Below, piece after piece: positions 62,090 through 64,000 of a stretch of 64,000 nucleotides of DNA. The translations under genes and the position numbers were made by a program. The DNA is from Gammaproteobacteria bacterium. Lineage in GTDB: Bacteria; Pseudomonadota; Gammaproteobacteria; Pseudomonadales; Pseudohongiellaceae. The notes below the pieces were generated by a model. The model was not told the DNA's origin. It did no database searches and saw nothing but the letters and a program-made list of their open reading frames with translations. The stretch covers positions 176,227 through 240,226 of the forward strand of contig PALV01000022.1 in assembly GCA_002706685.1 (NCBI GenBank), read 5' to 3'. Each line of letters begins with the position of its first letter. Position 1 is the stretch's first letter.

Positions 62090-63868
62090 ATGAGTTCCTT
62101 TCATCGTCGTGTCTGTTTCACGTCTCTTTTCTCAGCTTCTTTGCTGGTTGGTGGATTGTCTTTAGCTGCCACACCTGCACTGTATGCCCAATCTGCCACT
62201 CCCGAGACTGCCGGGCAGGTTGGCCATCGGGTAGGCGATTTTGCCCTGCTCGATCACGATGGTTATTTCCATCACATGAGCTGGTATGACAACCGGACTG
62301 CCATTGTTTTCCTCGTTCAAACCAATGAAGCGGCACAACTGGACGCGCTGCAGTCTGAATATGCGGCCCTGGCTGCACAGCGGGAGAACTTCCAGTTTTT
62401 CATGATCAACCCGCTGGGACAAAACCGACAGTCTGTTTCACAGGCTGTTGCTGGTTCTGATATCCCGGTGTTGATCGACGATGCCCAGATCGTATCGGAA
62501 TCCATGGGGCTGAATATCGTCGGTGAGGCCCTGGTCTACGACCCGCGCAGCTTCCGTATCGTGTTCCGCGGACCGGTCAGTGCGCTGGGTGAGGCGCTGG
62601 ATGATCTGGCTGCGCAGCGTCCGGTCAGCCGCGCTCAGGTAGCCATGTCAGGAGAGGCCATTGAATACGCAGCGCGCGCCCAAAACATGGCGGAGCCCGT
62701 ATCATATACACGTGATGTGGCGCCGATTCTCGCCGAGAATTGCGCTGCCTGCCACCGCGAGAGTGGCATCGCACCGTTTGCGCTGAACAATCACAGCATG
62801 GCACAGGGCTGGTCACCGATGATCAGGGAAGTGCTGATGACCAAGCGCATGCCACCAGGCCAGATCGATCCGCACGTTGGTGACTTCGTCAACAGCTACA
62901 CGCTCAGCCCGGAAGACCAGCAGACGCTGGTGCACTGGATAGAGCAGGGTTCCCCCTTTGATGGCCCCAGCGACCCACTCGCTGAGTTGACCTGGCCAGA
63001 GACCGAATGGGCCTTCGGTGAACCTGACCTGATTGTGAACGTGCCGCCTCAGACCATACCCGCCACAGGTGTGCTGGATTACATCAACGTTGTTGTCCCA
63101 TTTGACGGACTGACGGAAGATCGCTGGGTACGCGCAAGCCAGTACATTGCCGGCGACCGCACCGTGCTGCACCACACACTGAACAGTATTCTGCCACCTG
63201 AGGCCGGTGATCGAGCACGTTTCCTGGGAGGCGGCAGCCCGGATGATCCCAGCATTACCGCTTACATCCCTGGCGCCGCACCCTATCACGAACCAGAAAA
63301 TACCGGAGGTCTGCTACGCGCTGGCTCCCGTCTGGCACTGCAACTGCACTACACAACCAATGGCCGCGAGACTGTCGACGAGAGCCGGATAGGTATCTGG
63401 TTCTATCCGGAAGGGTATGTGCCGGAGAAGCGCATGTCGGGCCAGTGCGCCTGTATCTTCCCCAATGACTGGACGTCGATTCCGCCCTTCGATCCTGACT
63501 TCGAGCAGACCAAATCGGTAACGGTGCCACGTGATGCCTATCTGCATGCATTCCTGCCGCACATGCATTTCCGCGGCAAGCGCATGCGCTTTGAGGCGCA
63601 TTATCCGGATGGCACCAGCGAAGAGCTGATCAATATCGCCAACTACAACTACAACTGGCAGTTGCGATATCAATTGCGTGAACCAAAGCTGGTGCCGGCG
63701 GGCACGGTTATCACGGCGATCGGTGCATTCGATAACTCGGAGCAGAACAAGGCAAACCCGGATCCGTCACGTCTGGTGCCGTGGGGGCAGCAGAGCTGGG
63801 ATGAGATGTTCTTCGGCTCGGTCAGCTGGCAGTTCGTCGAGCCCGCTTCAGCCTCTGGGGCAGACTGA
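62090..63868 (+). CDS. Secreted redoxin/cytochrome c/copper-monooxygenase-like fusion
   Basis: ATG 62090 follows CGGAGGTGCAC and begins a signal peptide cleaved after LYAQ near 34. Of 592 residues, about 45-180 form a thioredoxin-like domain without CxxC. A cytochrome c segment has haem site Cys218-Cys221-His222 (CAACH). The C-terminal part resembles the two-domain fold of ascorbate-dependent type II copper monooxygenases, with His361/362, His420, His486, His491 and His493 as possible copper ligands. Such fusions occur in marine bacteria and have no known substrate. It appears monocistronic. Confidence 0.82.
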   Translation: MSSFHRRVCFTSLFSASLLVGGLSLAATPALYAQSATPETAGQVGHRVGDFALLDHDGYFHHMSWYDNRTAIVFLVQTNEAAQLDALQSEYAALAAQRENFQFFMINPLGQNRQSVSQAVAGSDIPVLIDDAQIVSESMGLNIVGEALVYDPRSFRIVFRGPVSALGEALDDLAAQRPVSRAQVAMSGEAIEYAARAQNMAEPVSYTRDVAPILAENCAACHRESGIAPFALNNHSMAQGWSPMIREVLMTKRMPPGQIDPHVGDFVNSYTLSPEDQQTLVHWIEQGSPFDGPSDPLAELTWPETEWAFGEPDLIVNVPPQTIPATGVLDYINVVVPFDGLTEDRWVRASQYIAGDRTVLHHTLNSILPPEAGDRARFLGGGSPDDPSITAYIPGAAPYHEPENTGGLLRAGSRLALQLHYTTNGRETVDESRIGIWFYPEGYVPEKRMSGQCACIFPNDWTSIPPFDPDFEQTKSVTVPRDAYLHAFLPHMHFRGKRMRFEAHYPDGTSEELINIANYNYNWQLRYQLREPKLVPAGTVITAIGAFDNSEQNKANPDPSRLVPWGQQSWDEMFFGSVSWQFVEPASASGAD

Positions 63869-63958
63869 TCCCCGGCTCAAGCGCGTCCGGCGCCGGAACC
63901 TGGGTGGCAGTCCTTATATCTGAATTTCTCTCTTTTGCTACACTGGTTTAGCTAACCA

Positions 63959-64000
63959 ATGTGGCGAAGCGTCAGTATCGCTGCGGCAGTCCTGAGTACC
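63959..64000 (+). CDS. Possible start of an exported protein (cut by window)
   Basis: ATG 63959 opens MWRSVSIAAAVLST, which looks like the first part of a signal peptide, and runs off the window. Only 14 codons are visible and no clear ribosome site precedes it. Confidence 0.3.
   Translation, partial: MWRSVSIAAAVLST

Noticed and set aside
1..64000. Mobile elements, CRISPR arrays, tRNA or rRNA genes
   Set aside because: No transposase or integrase, no regularly spaced repeats, and no cloverleaf or rRNA-like stretch were noticed on either strand.

Overview
The window reads as chromosomal DNA of an aerobic, probably marine gammaproteobacterium with moderately high GC. The evidence is dense, short-spaced operons, a TonB-dependent receptor, an Hsp33, a MipA/OmpV protein, a three-gene proton-translocating transhydrogenase and a TrpE-TrpG fusion. 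No tRNA, rRNA, CRISPR array, insertion sequence or phage gene was seen. Taxonomy below class is not resolved here.

Layout: 1-8.5 kb holds a membrane-anchored small-heat-shock-like protein (cut by the window edge), a lipoprotein, a secreted trypsin-like protease, pntAA-pntAB-pntB and two acyl-CoA dehydrogenases. At 8.5-9.2 kb lies a YugP-type zinc peptidase behind a near-consensus Fur box. From 9.7 to 35.7 kb runs a nitrogen region: a large TonB-dependent receptor; three tandem arginase/agmatinase-fold ureohydrolases with export signals (the middle one a lipoprotein missing half its metal ligands); a PpiC-like protein and a HupE/UreJ protein; the urea ABC transporter urtABCDE; the urease operon ureDABCEFG; a small His-containing membrane protein; and, facing the other way, a NCS1-transporter/histidine-kinase fusion with its LuxR-type response regulator. 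My reading is that a guanidino compound enters through the outer membrane, is hydrolysed to urea in the periplasm, imported by Urt and split by nickel urease. The compound is not identified.

From 36.0 to 40.5 kb is a tryptophan-tryptophylquinone amine dehydrogenase cluster (mauB, mauE, mauD, mauA, a monohaem cytochrome c, mauG), another route for releasing ammonia from amines. From 40.5 to 47.3 kb are a serine hydrolase, a short-chain dehydrogenase, a trpEG fusion preceded by a leader peptide with tandem Trp codons, a second HupE/UreJ protein and Hsp33. From 47.3 to 51.5 kb on the minus strand is a branched-chain amino-acid degradation operon (leucine-type dehydrogenase, E1 alpha, E1 beta, E2). 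From 51.7 to 64 kb are threonine aldolase, a flavoprotein, a HEAT-repeat DNA-alkylation-repair-like protein, a MipA/OmpV protein, an S1/P1 nuclease, a candidate small RNA with three C-rich hairpin loops, ArfB, a VOC protein, a BaeSR-like two-component system, a thiolase and a secreted redoxin/cytochrome c/copper-monooxygenase-like fusion.

The strongest leads are the extracytoplasmic ureohydrolase-to-urease pathway with its inactive lipoprotein paralogue, the three-hairpin small RNA at about 57.0-57.13 kb, the trp leader, and the transporter-kinase fusion next to the urea genes.
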